This document shows, piece by piece, positions 1-7,186 of a DNA stretch of 24,145 nucleotides. Made by a program: the position numbers and the translations under genes. The number at the start of each line of letters is the position of its first letter. Within the stretch, counting starts at the first letter, position 1. This stretch comes from QQUD01 sp039029915. GTDB taxonomy: Bacteria; Chloroflexota; Anaerolineae; Promineifilales; Promineifilaceae. The notes below the pieces were generated by a model. That model worked only from the letters and a program-made list of their open reading frames with translations, ran no database searches and was not told the DNA's origin. The DNA is taken from assembly GCA_039029915.1 (NCBI GenBank), contig JBCCFD010000069.1:1-24145 (forward strand), read 5' to 3'.

Positions 1-84
1 CTTGCCACGAGGGATATGTTTATAAGCTTCGGCGTGTCCATTGGCACGCCCGCCGCTCACTGCCACAATGGCACATTTATACAT
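1..84 (-). CDS. Gfo/Idh/MocA-like oxidoreductase, N-terminal fragment (cut by window edge)
   Basis: An ATG at 84-82 on the minus strand opens a frame that stays open to the window edge. It encodes 28 residues, beginning MYKCAIVAVSGGRANGHAEA and continuing with a YKHIPRG segment. A short beta strand followed by GGRxxGHAxAYKxIPRG is how the NAD(P)-binding Rossmann fold of many Gfo/Idh/MocA sugar and cyclitol oxidoreductases begins, so that is the call, by family resemblance only. The start overlaps the last 8 bases of the upstream alcohol dehydrogenase gene, which suggests translational coupling and makes a real gene more likely. Such oxidoreductases commonly oxidise sugars, sugar acids or inositols, which suits the carbohydrate locus. 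The catalytic domain lies outside the window, so the substrate cannot be judged. Confidence 0.68.
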   Translation of the reverse strand, partial: MYKCAIVAVSGGRANGHAEAYKHIPRGK

Positions 85-1111
85 CTTGGGCTTCCTCCCA
101 AGGTTTCAAAATCACCTTCGCACAGTGCCCCGACAGCTGCAAATCAAAAGCGGAGCCAATGTTGTCTAAAGGGTAGGTGTGACTAATCAATAAATTTAGC
201 TTCGGAGCACTTTCTTGAATGACCTTCATGATTTTGGGACTGTCTTGCAAATTATAATGCCACGCCCCAATCAAGGTGAGCCCTTTACGAATCATGTCGT
301 CACTAATTTTGAGCGGAGTTTCATGGTGACACTCTCCCACAAAAGCGATTTGCCCTCGCCGTCGCGTCACGTCAATACACAGCCGATGTGCCGCCACCAC
401 CCCAGAGCAATCCAGCGCTTTGTCCACACCGATCCCATTTGTTAACGACATGATTTTTTCGCGCGTGTTGGGGTCTTCGGGATTCAGCACCGTTTCAGCC
501 CCCAATTCAATTGCCCGTTCAGCACGCCAACTGTTTGTATCAACGCCGATGACCCGCGCCCCACGATAGGTGGCGTTGATGACCCCACCCAATCCAACTG
601 GGCCTAAGCCCGTAATCAATACGGTGTCGAAGACATCAACCTGCATCTGCTCCATCGCCCCAAAGGTGGGGCCAAGACCACAGCACGCCATTGAGGCATG
701 GTCATACGAGACGCCGTCTGGAATGGGGAGCAAGAGCCAATCTGGTTTAAGCAAATATTGGGCCATTGTAGCTCGGCCTTCTTCGCCACCGGTGAACGTT
801 TGAAAATCGGCCGTGTTTTGACAGTGGATATAATCGCCAGACAGGCACAAGGCGCATTTCCCGCATGGATATTGGGGCATCACCACGACCCGATCACCAA
901 CTTTGACGCGGTTCGATTTGGCGATCTCAACCACTTCACCCACTGCCTCATGGCCTAAAAAATGGGCTGGATTTCCTGACTGATATGCTTTGTATTCGGT
1001 ACACATCGGCGCACCCAAAATTTTGACAACAACCCAATCAGCAACCGCCTTGGGCTTTTCGACCTCTATAACGGTGGCCTGTTTTTCACCGGTAATTATG
1101 GCTTTTTTCAT
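77..1111 (-). CDS. Zinc-dependent alcohol/polyol dehydrogenase (MDR family)
   Basis: A 344-residue medium-chain dehydrogenase, the usual length for sorbitol, threonine and other alcohol dehydrogenases of this class. Catalytic zinc ligands are visible as Cys37 and the GHE motif (His54, Glu55). The structural zinc site is the four-cysteine cluster Cys83, Cys86, Cys89 and Cys97. The Rossmann signature GLGPVG is at 168-173, and an Asp at about 191 after the second strand favours NAD over NADP. It should oxidise an alcohol or polyol reversibly in the cytosol; the substrate is unknown. The ATG at 1111 has no strong Shine-Dalgarno sequence, and a 31-bp perfect palindrome lies just upstream (1135-1165). 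Its stop codon overlaps the start of the next oxidoreductase gene. The family call is secure, the substrate is not. Confidence 0.93.
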   Translation of the reverse strand: MKKAIITGEKQATVIEVEKPKAVADWVVVKILGAPMCTEYKAYQSGNPAHFLGHEAVGEVVEIAKSNRVKVGDRVVVMPQYPCGKCALCLSGDYIHCQNTADFQTFTGGEEGRATMAQYLLKPDWLLLPIPDGVSYDHASMACCGLGPTFGAMEQMQVDVFDTVLITGLGPVGLGGVINATYRGARVIGVDTNSWRAERAIELGAETVLNPEDPNTREKIMSLTNGIGVDKALDCSGVVAAHRLCIDVTRRRGQIAFVGECHHETPLKISDDMIRKGLTLIGAWHYNLQDSPKIMKVIQESAPKLNLLISHTYPLDNIGSAFDLQLSGHCAKVILKPWEEAQDV

Positions 1112-1134
1112 AGGGTTTCGTTCTTTGCTACGTA

Positions 1135-1165
1135 GACCCGACGGGTTTTCAAAACCCGTCGGGTC
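1135..1165. repeat. 31-bp perfect intergenic palindrome, GACC(C/T)GA family, copy 1
   Basis: Two 15-base arms, GACCCGACGGGTTTT and its exact complement, flank a single C at 1150. It lies between the stop of the TIM-barrel gene and the start of the alcohol dehydrogenase gene. Related stem-loops occur at 12889-12943 and 16900-16930. There is no T-run after it on either strand, so it is a mobile or structural intergenic repeat, or an mRNA-stabilising hairpin, rather than a standard terminator. Confidence 0.85.
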
Positions 1166-1173
1166 TGGATTCT

Positions 1174-2004
1174 TTATTTATTGAGCGATTTGAATTTGCG
1201 TGCCTGTTCCTGAATGGCGACCTCAGTTGGTAGTCGCTCCACGCTAGATGCACCAAAGAAGCCGACGAGTCCCTCTGTGTTATCAAAGATGTATTGCACA
1301 TCCGGGGGTTCAGCGATTGGACCGCCGTGGCACAACACTAAAATGTCTGGTTTGACGGAAACGGCCGCATCGTGCATCTCCTGCACCCGTTTGGCCGATT
1401 CTTCCAAAGTGAAGGCTGTATCAGCCCCTATTGAACCTTTTGTGGTCAGTCCCATATGTGGAACTAAAACGTCTGCCCCCGCCTTCGCCATTTTGACCGC
1501 TTCTTCGGGGGTAAATACGTAGGGACAAGTGAGCATGTCAAGTTCATGGGCTGTGGCGATCATTTCCACTTCGAGGTCGTAGCTCATCCCTGTTTCTTCG
1601 AGATTTTGCCGAAAGACGCCATCAATGAGGCCCACCGTAGGAAAATTTTGCACCCCATCGAAGCCCACCTCTTTGAGCTGTTTTAGAAAAACGGGCATCA
1701 TTCTAAAGGGATCGGTGCCGTTGACACCAGCGAGGACCATGGTGTCTTCCACAACGGGCAGCACCTCACGCGCCATCTCAACAACAATGCCATTGGCATC
1801 CCCGTAGGAGAGCAAGCCTGACAAACTACCGCGCCCCGCCATCCGATATCGGCCGGAGTTATAGATGATCATTAAATCAACCCCACCTCGCTCGGCAAAC
1901 TTGGCTGTAATGCCGGTGCCAGCCCCCGCACCAATGATTGGCTTGCCGTCTGCAACTTGTCCACGCAAGCGGGCTAAGGCATCATTTCTTGAAATAAATG
2001 GCAT
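1174..2004 (-). CDS. TIM-barrel protein of the phosphoenolpyruvate hydrolase family
   Basis: A 276-residue protein with the appearance of the TIM-barrel family annotated as 'phosphoenolpyruvate hydrolase family', the domain found as the C-terminal half of the tomato virus-resistance protein Tm-1. Visible conserved stretches include GAGAGTG (25-31), YNSGR (48-52), NFPTVGL (120-126) and HMGLT (183-187), typical of phosphoenolpyruvate-mutase-like barrels. The frame is open further upstream, but the ATG at 2004 is preceded by AAGGAG with a 7-base spacer, so I start there. A gene for the partner Tm-1-like N-terminal domain lies in the same operon (2673-3893), separated by a small cupin gene. The biochemical reaction of this family is not established; an enzyme acting on a carboxylated or phosphorylated three-carbon unit is only a guess. 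Confidence 0.85.
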   Translation of the reverse strand: MPFISRNDALARLRGQVADGKPIIGAGAGTGITAKFAERGGVDLMIIYNSGRYRMAGRGSLSGLLSYGDANGIVVEMAREVLPVVEDTMVLAGVNGTDPFRMMPVFLKQLKEVGFDGVQNFPTVGLIDGVFRQNLEETGMSYDLEVEMIATAHELDMLTCPYVFTPEEAVKMAKAGADVLVPHMGLTTKGSIGADTAFTLEESAKRVQEMHDAAVSVKPDILVLCHGGPIAEPPDVQYIFDNTEGLVGFFGASSVERLPTEVAIQEQARKFKSLNK

Positions 2005-2163
2005 GGTTCCACTCCTTACTTGATTTTGATGCAGGGAGATATAGCGTATGGGATAGAGCACGCTCTGTCTCTACCAGCGGCAATCTTTTGCGTAAAAGAA
2101 TAATCTGGCAATGCTAAAACCTTGCCAAATGCCTCCCTCTACACTCTAGCTCTATCCTTCCAT

Positions 2164-2562
2164 TTATGACCGCATCGTATTCCACGGAGCTTGATCGCCG
2201 ACCTCAACAACCTCATATCCTTCTTCGCCAACGCAGGGGCCAAGAATAGCGAGAACGAATGCTGATTCGTCACTGTTGTTGAAGGTAGCATGAACAACGT
2301 CAGCATCGACGTAGATGGCATCACCCGGTTTGAGCATGCGTTTTTCTTTATCGATCCATTGTTCAACCGTGCCTTTGATGCAAACAATGACCTCTTCTTG
2401 GTCAGGGTGCTTATGGAAGTTGTGACCTTGTCCGGGGAATAGCTCCACATCGAGCACAGTTAAATCTTTGTTTTGCGTTGTCTTGGGATTGCTGATCCAA
2501 CCCATGACGCCCCAATCTAGGGTATCTTTTGGCATCTCTGATCGTGGGATAAATTTGTTCAT
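2164..2562 (-). CDS. Small single-domain cupin protein
   Basis: A 132-residue cupin. Motif 1 is visible as GHNFHKHPDQEEVIVCIKG, supplying metal ligands His50, His52 and Glu56 or Glu57. Motif 2 is PGDAIYVDADVVHATFN (79-95), supplying the fourth ligand His91. Single-domain cupins of this size act as sugar isomerases, epimerases, lyases or small-molecule sensors. Here it sits between the two halves of a Tm-1-like pair, which suggests it works in the same catabolic pathway. The ATG at 2562 has a strong GGAGG Shine-Dalgarno sequence, 7 bases upstream. A decayed repeat block (2580-2650) lies immediately upstream of that. The exact reaction cannot be inferred. Confidence 0.9.
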   Translation of the reverse strand: MNKFIPRSEMPKDTLDWGVMGWISNPKTTQNKDLTVLDVELFPGQGHNFHKHPDQEEVIVCIKGTVEQWIDKEKRMLKPGDAIYVDADVVHATFNNSDESAFVLAILGPCVGEEGYEVVEVGDQAPWNTMRS

Positions 2563-2579
2563 GATTTCCTCCGTTTTTA

Positions 2580-2650
2580 AGCTATAAGCTATAGGCTAAG
2601 GGCTGGAAGCTAGTCAGCATTTCAGCACGTCAGCATTTCAGCCTAGCTGC
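2580..2650. repeat. Composite spacer repeat, copy A (AGCTATAAGC unit plus 8-bp tandem)
   Basis: Starts with AGCTATAAGCTATAGGCTA (2580-2598), which recurs exactly at 6073-6091. It continues with a tandem of 8-base units at 2615-2642: CAGCATTT, CAGCACGT, CAGCATTT, then CAGC. The second copy at 6101-6128 has the same layout with CAGCACTT units. Both copies lie just upstream of the Shine-Dalgarno sequence of a minus-strand gene (the cupin here, the DUF6807 gene there). Confidence 0.8.
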
Positions 2651-2690
2651 ATTACTTTTTACTATTCACTTTTTACTTTTCACTTTTCGC
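2651..2690. repeat. Low-complexity heptamer-like tract running into a gene end
   Basis: On the minus strand this is a run of AAAAGTG/AAAAGTA-like units. It covers the stop codon (2675-2673) and last codons of the Tm-1-like gene, so the final residues KSEK are encoded by the repeat itself. Confidence 0.7.
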
Positions 2691-3893
2691 AACTAGAGAC
2701 AGAAGTTCACTCGCTACTTGCTCTGCAAAATCAGGGTCGTTGATGGCGTGGTTGAGTTCGATGAGTTTGACTTTGTCGGGGTCGATGGTTTGGCGGATGG
2801 CTTCGAAGAGGGCTTGATCGGCGGCTGGGTCGTGGAAGGGTTGGCCTTCGGTAGCGATGGCGCTGATGCCTTTGAGGGGGATAAATAATGTTGTGGGTCC
2901 CGCGCTTTGGTTGAGCTTTTTAGCGATGATTTCGCCGAGCTTTTTGCACTCCTCTGGCGTGGTGCGCATGAGCGTCACTTGGGGGTTGTGGACGTAAAGA
3001 TTGCGATCTTTGAACTGGTTGGGAATACTGCCTACACCACCAAAGTTGACCATATCTAAAGCGCCGAGTGAGACGACCTGTGGCACCCCTTTTTGGGCAG
3101 CAGCGTCGAGACGGGTTGGCCCAGCAGTGAGCACGCCTCCAACAAGCTCATCACACCATTCAGTGGTCGTTAAGTCAGCAACGGCCGTTATAAACCCATC
3201 CTCAATTAATGCCTCCATCGCTCGACCGCCGCTTCCTGTCGCATGAAAGACCAAAACCTCATATCCAGCCGCTTCCAGCTTTTCACGAACGGCCGTGACG
3301 CAAGGCGTCGTCACCCCAAACATCGTTGCCGCAATGAGCGGTTTGTCATCAGCAGGCGGAATCTCTTGCTCCACCATGCCGCAAATAGCGCCTACAGCAT
3401 TACCAAACACCTGTCGAGAGATGCGATTGAGGCCAGCTACGTCAACGACGGAGTACATCATCGTCACATCTTTAACATCAACATAGGGAGACACATCCCC
3501 TGAGGCCATTGTAGAAACCATCACCTTAGGTAAGCCAACAGGCAAGGCTTGCATTGCGGCTGTTGCTACAGATGTGCCGCCAGAGCCGCCCAAAGCCAAT
3601 ACGCCATCAAATTGGATGGCGGCGGTTGCCTTGGCGACTAAGTTAGCTGCTCCCTGACCCATAACGGTCAGTGCGGCGCCTCGATCTCCCGCTTCACGAA
3701 GAGCTTCTATCGAGCTTCCTCCCGCTTCGGCCACTTGGCTTGAGCTGATGTCTGGGGGAATGGTAGGGTCGTGGAGTACGGCCGTATTCATCAAAATTGT
3801 CTGATGACCCCGTGCATGAATCAAATCCCGCACAAATCCATATTCAGCACCTTTTGTATCCAATGTACCAATCAGCAAAATTGTTTTTGCCAT
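2673..3893 (-). CDS. Tm-1-like ATP-binding protein (UPF0261 family)
   Basis: A 406-residue protein matching the UPF0261 / 'Tm-1-like ATP-binding domain' family in length and sequence style. It opens with a strand followed by GTLDTKG (9-15), the hallmark N-terminal motif of the family, and has a glycine-rich loop GGSGGTS (102-108) suited to nucleotide or phosphate binding. In tomato Tm-1, this domain is fused to the TIM-barrel domain encoded here by 1174-2004. The true start is the ATG at 3893, preceded by GGGAGG at about 8 bases; the frame upstream is open for only nine more codons. The last residues come from a low-complexity tract. Three ACGGCCGT sites fall in the gene (3181, 3289, 3778), each read as Thr-Ala-Val. 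The bacterial function is unknown; linkage to a carbohydrate locus suggests a metabolic role. Confidence 0.88.
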   Translation of the reverse strand: MAKTILLIGTLDTKGAEYGFVRDLIHARGHQTILMNTAVLHDPTIPPDISSSQVAEAGGSSIEALREAGDRGAALTVMGQGAANLVAKATAAIQFDGVLALGGSGGTSVATAAMQALPVGLPKVMVSTMASGDVSPYVDVKDVTMMYSVVDVAGLNRISRQVFGNAVGAICGMVEQEIPPADDKPLIAATMFGVTTPCVTAVREKLEAAGYEVLVFHATGSGGRAMEALIEDGFITAVADLTTTEWCDELVGGVLTAGPTRLDAAAQKGVPQVVSLGALDMVNFGGVGSIPNQFKDRNLYVHNPQVTLMRTTPEECKKLGEIIAKKLNQSAGPTTLFIPLKGISAIATEGQPFHDPAADQALFEAIRQTIDPDKVKLIELNHAINDPDFAEQVASELLSLVAKSEK

Positions 3894-4011
3894 ACTTTCT
3901 GCCTCCCAGCGATATATCACCAGTCTGTTTCCAAAGTGCCTTTCGAGCTTTGTCTAGCACAAGTGGAGCACTATTTTGCTTTTTTTGACGCTTTCTCTGC
4001 GCACTCTGCGC

Positions 4012-4041
4012 CTTTGCATTGAATAAATTTCAATCGCAAAG
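4012..4041. repeat. Intergenic stem-loop with CTTTGC arms
   Basis: CTTTGCATTGAA (4012-4023) pairs with TTCAATCGCAAAG (4029-4041) around a 5-base loop, with one bulged base. It lies in the spacer 3894-4082 between the hydroxyacid dehydrogenase and the Tm-1-like gene. Nearby text repeats the theme (CTGCGCACTCTGCGC at 3998-4012 and GCAAAGCACGCAAAG at 4036-4050), so the spacer looks built from a decayed repeat. Confidence 0.6.
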
Positions 4042-4082
4042 CACGCAAAGTACACAAAAAAAATAACGCTTGTTCCCTATCC

Positions 4083-5102
4083 TTACCGTGAGCGAAAACG
4101 ATTCATTTGGTCATCCGCCCAGGAATGATTGGCATCTCGGGTGCGGCCTGCGTTGTGGGGGGTGTGCACCACATTGTGCCTGCCAAGCAGTGCTGAATCG
4201 AGCGGTACGGGCTCTGCATCAAACACATCTGCCGCCATCGAAAGTTCATCATTGAGCACGCGCTTGTACAGCGCCTCCGTATCCACAATAGCGGCACGGG
4301 TTACCAACACAACCAGACTGCCGTGCGGGAGGGCATTAATAAAGTCTGCTGGCACCAATCCACGTGTGTCCGGTTTGAGCGGCACCATTGGCACAAAAAT
4401 ATCGGAATCGTGGGCGAGGTCTGACATGTGGAAGCGGCGTTCGGCTCCAGCCACAGAAAAGGTGGCATCCGGGGCAAACGGATCCCAAATGGCCACATCC
4501 GCCCCCATCATTGAGCACCAAGAAGCGTAGCGTCCCCCAATATTGCCAGCCCCCACAATGCGGACGCGTTTGCCAGCTAATGTTCCGTTGGTAAAACGGC
4601 TGTCATCTCCATATTGCCCCCCCCGCTGTCCAGGCTTGCCTAGGTCTGGATAATATTTCCAGGGGTCTTGGCTGTGCATCATGGCGGCGTAGGTTTGGGG
4701 AATGCGACGTAAGGCGCATAGGGTCAAGGCCAAGCCAAATTCAGCCACGGATTGACCCCAAAAGACGTCGGCCCTGGGAAAGATAAATTCGATGCCTCGG
4801 GAAACGGCCGTTTTCACCGCCTCATTCTCATGATCCTTGGCATGGCTATATCCAATTGACGAATAAAAACATTCTTCAAGATTACTGAACGCGCCAAAGT
4901 AATCTCCCTCAGCCTGAAAACCTAGCACAACCAGCCGGTTGACAGTTTCAGGATTTGGCACAAGCGTTGCCGGGGACTCATCAGCAGACTCCGTGCGATA
5001 CAGCTCACAACCACTGCTTGCTTCCCACTGTTTCTGCCAGTAATCCGCCGAAAAAGGCCACGATCGATCAAATCGCTCTTGAACACAAATGACTGATCTC
5101 AA
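4083..5102 (-). CDS. D-isomer-specific 2-hydroxyacid dehydrogenase
   Basis: A 339-residue NAD-dependent dehydrogenase of the D-2-hydroxyacid family. The nucleotide-binding motif GAGNIGG is at 184-190, with an acidic residue (Asp207) after the next strand favouring NAD. The catalytic triad is visible: Arg269 in VTRAAIVD, Glu297 in DVFDAEP, His316 in HTPHNAG. It should interconvert a 2-oxoacid and a D-2-hydroxyacid in the cytosol, perhaps an intermediate of the sugar-acid branch. No ATG lies near the start. TTG at 5102-5100 is chosen because GGAGG stands 7 bases upstream and the protein then has normal length. The N-terminal substrate-binding lobe is divergent, so the substrate cannot be named. 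Confidence 0.9.
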   Translation of the reverse strand: MRSVICVQERFDRSWPFSADYWQKQWEASSGCELYRTESADESPATLVPNPETVNRLVVLGFQAEGDYFGAFSNLEECFYSSIGYSHAKDHENEAVKTAVSRGIEFIFPRADVFWGQSVAEFGLALTLCALRRIPQTYAAMMHSQDPWKYYPDLGKPGQRGGQYGDDSRFTNGTLAGKRVRIVGAGNIGGRYASWCSMMGADVAIWDPFAPDATFSVAGAERRFHMSDLAHDSDIFVPMVPLKPDTRGLVPADFINALPHGSLVVLVTRAAIVDTEALYKRVLNDELSMAADVFDAEPVPLDSALLGRHNVVHTPHNAGRTRDANHSWADDQMNRFRSR

Positions 5103-5216
5103 TGTACTTCCTCCTTGGAGGTTACAAGGTGCAAGTTACAGGTTGCAAGTTGCCCGTCGCATTGTCACCCCATCACCAATCCTCTCTTCTCTCTACTCTT
5201 TTCTCTCTTCTATTTA
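5103..5216. other. Spacer of low-complexity repeats
   Basis: Intergenic spacer. Positions 5121-5155 hold imperfect repeats of a CAAGTTACAGG/CAAGTTGC type. Positions 5177-5215 are a pyrimidine-rich TCTCT tract that abuts the stop of the DUF6807 gene. The Shine-Dalgarno sequence of the hydroxyacid dehydrogenase (complement of CCTCC) is at about 5110-5114. I see no gene here. Confidence 0.6.
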
Positions 5217-6050
5217 TTAAGCCACATACGCCTGCCACAGCGCCTCAATCCGCTCAGGTGATAATGTTCCCTCATGCAAAACAAGGCGATAGCTATGTTG
5301 CTCGCGCTCTCCGGCAGAAAGCTTGATCTCACCTTGGATACAGGGGGCGGGGTTGATACCGCGCTGGTTGTCGACACGCCATTTTGATGGATGTCTGGGA
5401 TTGCTAGGGTGATCAAAGACGGTCATGCCGGCCACAGCGTTATCCCGTTCAATTGGCATATGCAAATCCACCCATCTCGCCGCTTGCTGTTCAGTGTCGT
5501 TATCACGCTGGCCTTCTGAGTTCATGACATTTGCTCCCCACTGTTTGCGGAACGGCATGCGAATAAACAAACCGCCATAGGCGTCTTGCGTGATAGTCAC
5601 GTCAGGCACCGCAAGTAGGGTCCATTCCATATCGAGATAGGTGAACTCGTCTTGACTAGATAACTGCCATTTTTGGGTTTCGATGAGCAGCATTGAGCCG
5701 TCAGCATGTCGCCAAATGGACTCGATTTCCCAAGTGGGAGGATCTTCGCTCAAAATGCGGGGAGTGCTCGGTTCAATGCTGCCGATGGTCATTGTGGGGT
5801 GCTGACCGGGGTCAAACCAAAAATCACACCCGTTGACACCGTGATATCCGGTGGCGATGCCGTGTTGCCAAGGATGGTGCCACGGGCTGTCTTCGGTAAG
5901 GCAGATTTTGCCGTCGCTTATGCGCAAGGGGTGAATATACGGCCGTAAACCTGGCCGCGCCGTATGCTGTAAAATCGGCCATCCCAACGAAACATCATCA
6001 ATAAAAAGACAATTATTCGCGATGCGCATTTTCCATTTATTATCCGCCAT
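5217..6050 (-). CDS. DUF6807 (PmoA-like) family protein
   Basis: A 277-residue protein resembling the DUF6807 family, often labelled 'methane oxygenase PmoA family' although it is a soluble protein unrelated to methane oxidation. Supporting features are RPYIHPL (36-42) followed by a histidine-rich HHPWQHG (58-64), matching the RPYxHPL...DHPHHRG pattern of the family, and a predominantly beta composition with no membrane segments or signal peptide. Family members are often found in sugar-utilisation clusters beside Gfo/Idh/MocA oxidoreductases, as here. The ATG at 6050 has GGAGG about 7 bases upstream. Function is unestablished; a sugar-binding or sugar-modifying cytosolic role is inferred from context. 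Confidence 0.8.
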   Translation of the reverse strand: MADNKWKMRIANNCLFIDDVSLGWPILQHTARPGLRPYIHPLRISDGKICLTEDSPWHHPWQHGIATGYHGVNGCDFWFDPGQHPTMTIGSIEPSTPRILSEDPPTWEIESIWRHADGSMLLIETQKWQLSSQDEFTYLDMEWTLLAVPDVTITQDAYGGLFIRMPFRKQWGANVMNSEGQRDNDTEQQAARWVDLHMPIERDNAVAGMTVFDHPSNPRHPSKWRVDNQRGINPAPCIQGEIKLSAGEREQHSYRLVLHEGTLSPERIEALWQAYVA

Positions 6051-6072
6051 ATGGGTCCTCCAATGGGCTTTG

Positions 6073-6128
6073 AGCTATAAGCTATAGGCTATAAGCTTGT
6101 CAGCACTTCAGCACTTCAGCACTTCAGC
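6073..6128. repeat. Composite spacer repeat, copy B
   Basis: Contains the same 19-base AGCTATAAGCTATAGGCTA (6073-6091) as copy A, followed by three perfect CAGCACTT units and CAGC at 6101-6128. Degenerate AGCTATAAGC-like text continues to about 6165. It sits just upstream of the Shine-Dalgarno sequence of the DUF6807 gene. Confidence 0.82.
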
Positions 6129-6195
6129 TTTTAGCTATAAGCGGTAGACTGTAAGCTTGAAGCCGCTGCGAATGCCACCCTCTACACTCTTCTAT

Positions 6196-6231
6196 ACTCC
6201 CATCGGGATAAATCCCGACGCTAATTCTCTT
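6196..6231. repeat. 36-bp direct repeat flanking the dioxygenase gene, left copy
   Basis: Begins ACTCCCATCGGGATAAA and ends GCTAATTCTCTT; identical to 7133-7168 except at two positions. It contains a small CGGGAT/ATCCCG stem (6204-6217). It lies 8 bases beyond the stop of the dioxygenase gene. Confidence 0.88.
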
Positions 6232-6239
6232 GCATTTCC

Positions 6240-7127
6240 TCATAGCAAACGAGGCGACATCGGATGATTTAAAACACCGCCTCGTTCAATTCCTTCTGTC
6301 GCGAAGCCGTGTCTGTATTGAGCTTTTGGATTTGACTCTGGCCAGTCATAAACTGCTTCGTGATCCATGTAAACAATCGTCATCGCTTCGCGCATTTCAG
6401 TCGTTTGGTTTCCGCCGGCCCGATGGTAAAGTAGTCCGGAATGGTAGGTGCAATCACCGGCCTCTAGTGGCACCCATTCCCACTCATACGTTTGCACATT
6501 GTCACCTAGCTCAATCTCTTTTTGGGCGTTAAAAATGTCAATAAATTCTGCGTCAGGAGAAAGATTTTGACTGCCGCTGGCGAAGGCCATGCACCCTTTT
6601 TCAATGGGGACATCGACCAGCGCCATCCAAATCGTAATGGTGTTGGCGGCGGGATGAACCGGCCAATAGGCTGCATCCACATGGTAATCCGTAATGCGTC
6701 CGCCGGGCTGTTTGTATAGCGCTTGGTCAAACCAAAGACGTATTCCATCGACCTGCATCAACTGACGCGCTAGATCAGCAAATCGGAATGACTGCACAAA
6801 GGTTGCAATCGCCTTATGATGTGGCCACAGATTAAATGCCTGCAAAAAGCTCCGTTCGTAAACCCGCTTTTCGTCTAGGGAACGGCCGTCATCTTTAAAG
6901 AAGTGCCCTACTGCTAAACCAATCAGCTCACGATAATAGCGAAGCGGTTCTCCGCTAATCACCTGCTCTAATTTGATATGCCCTTTTTCAAGATATTCCT
7001 CGATTTTTTCTGGTGCTAAGGTGTAGGGTTCGTTTAAAAATTCGGCAATATGCGCCGGCGGCGTTTCGTTAAGACGCACCAAATCCTCAGGGGAATAGTT
7101 TGGCTTGTGGAGTTTTTTTTGATTCAC
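6240..7127 (-). CDS. Phytanoyl-CoA dioxygenase (PhyH) family Fe(II)/2-oxoglutarate oxygenase
   Basis: A 295-residue protein with the facial triad of Fe(II)/2-oxoglutarate oxygenases of the PhyH family: His149-x-Asp151 in DYHVDAAYWP, and the distal His235 in the HSGLLYHRAGGN segment. Arg246 is placed to bind 2-oxoglutarate. It should hydroxylate a small organic substrate in the cytosol; PhyH relatives near sugar genes often act on phosphonates, quaternary amines or modified sugars, but the substrate here is unknown. The start is GTG at 7127, chosen because GGGAG is 6 bases upstream; that Shine-Dalgarno is the edge of a 36-bp direct repeat which also appears after the stop. The gene may therefore have been inserted or duplicated as a unit. 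Confidence 0.87.
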   Translation of the reverse strand: MNQKKLHKPNYSPEDLVRLNETPPAHIAEFLNEPYTLAPEKIEEYLEKGHIKLEQVISGEPLRYYRELIGLAVGHFFKDDGRSLDEKRVYERSFLQAFNLWPHHKAIATFVQSFRFADLARQLMQVDGIRLWFDQALYKQPGGRITDYHVDAAYWPVHPAANTITIWMALVDVPIEKGCMAFASGSQNLSPDAEFIDIFNAQKEIELGDNVQTYEWEWVPLEAGDCTYHSGLLYHRAGGNQTTEMREAMTIVYMDHEAVYDWPESNPKAQYRHGFATEGIERGGVLNHPMSPRLL

Positions 7128-7132
7128 GGATT

Positions 7133-7168
7133 ACTCCCATCGGGATAAACCCCAACGCTAATTCTCTT
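7133..7168. repeat. 36-bp direct repeat flanking the dioxygenase gene, right copy
   Basis: Second copy of the repeat at 6196-6231, with two substitutions that break its small internal stem. On the minus strand its end supplies the GGGAG ribosome binding site for the GTG start of the dioxygenase. A CTCTTTT tract follows (7161-7188) and reaches the stop codon of the ribokinase gene. Confidence 0.88.
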
Positions 7169-7186
7169 CTCTTTTCTCTTTTCTCT

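Noticed and set aside
1135..1165. Palindrome as an intrinsic terminator
   Set aside because: No T-run follows it on either strand, and a related copy sits between genes of the plus-strand run.
4129..4530. 133-codon open frame on the plus strand opposite the hydroxyacid dehydrogenase
   Set aside because: It is antisense to a gene with an intact catalytic triad, and its translation is Ser/Thr/Ala/Arg-rich with no family features.
6101..6128. Tandem CAGCACTT units as a CRISPR array
   Set aside because: The units are 8 bp and contiguous, with no spacers, and no cas genes are nearby.
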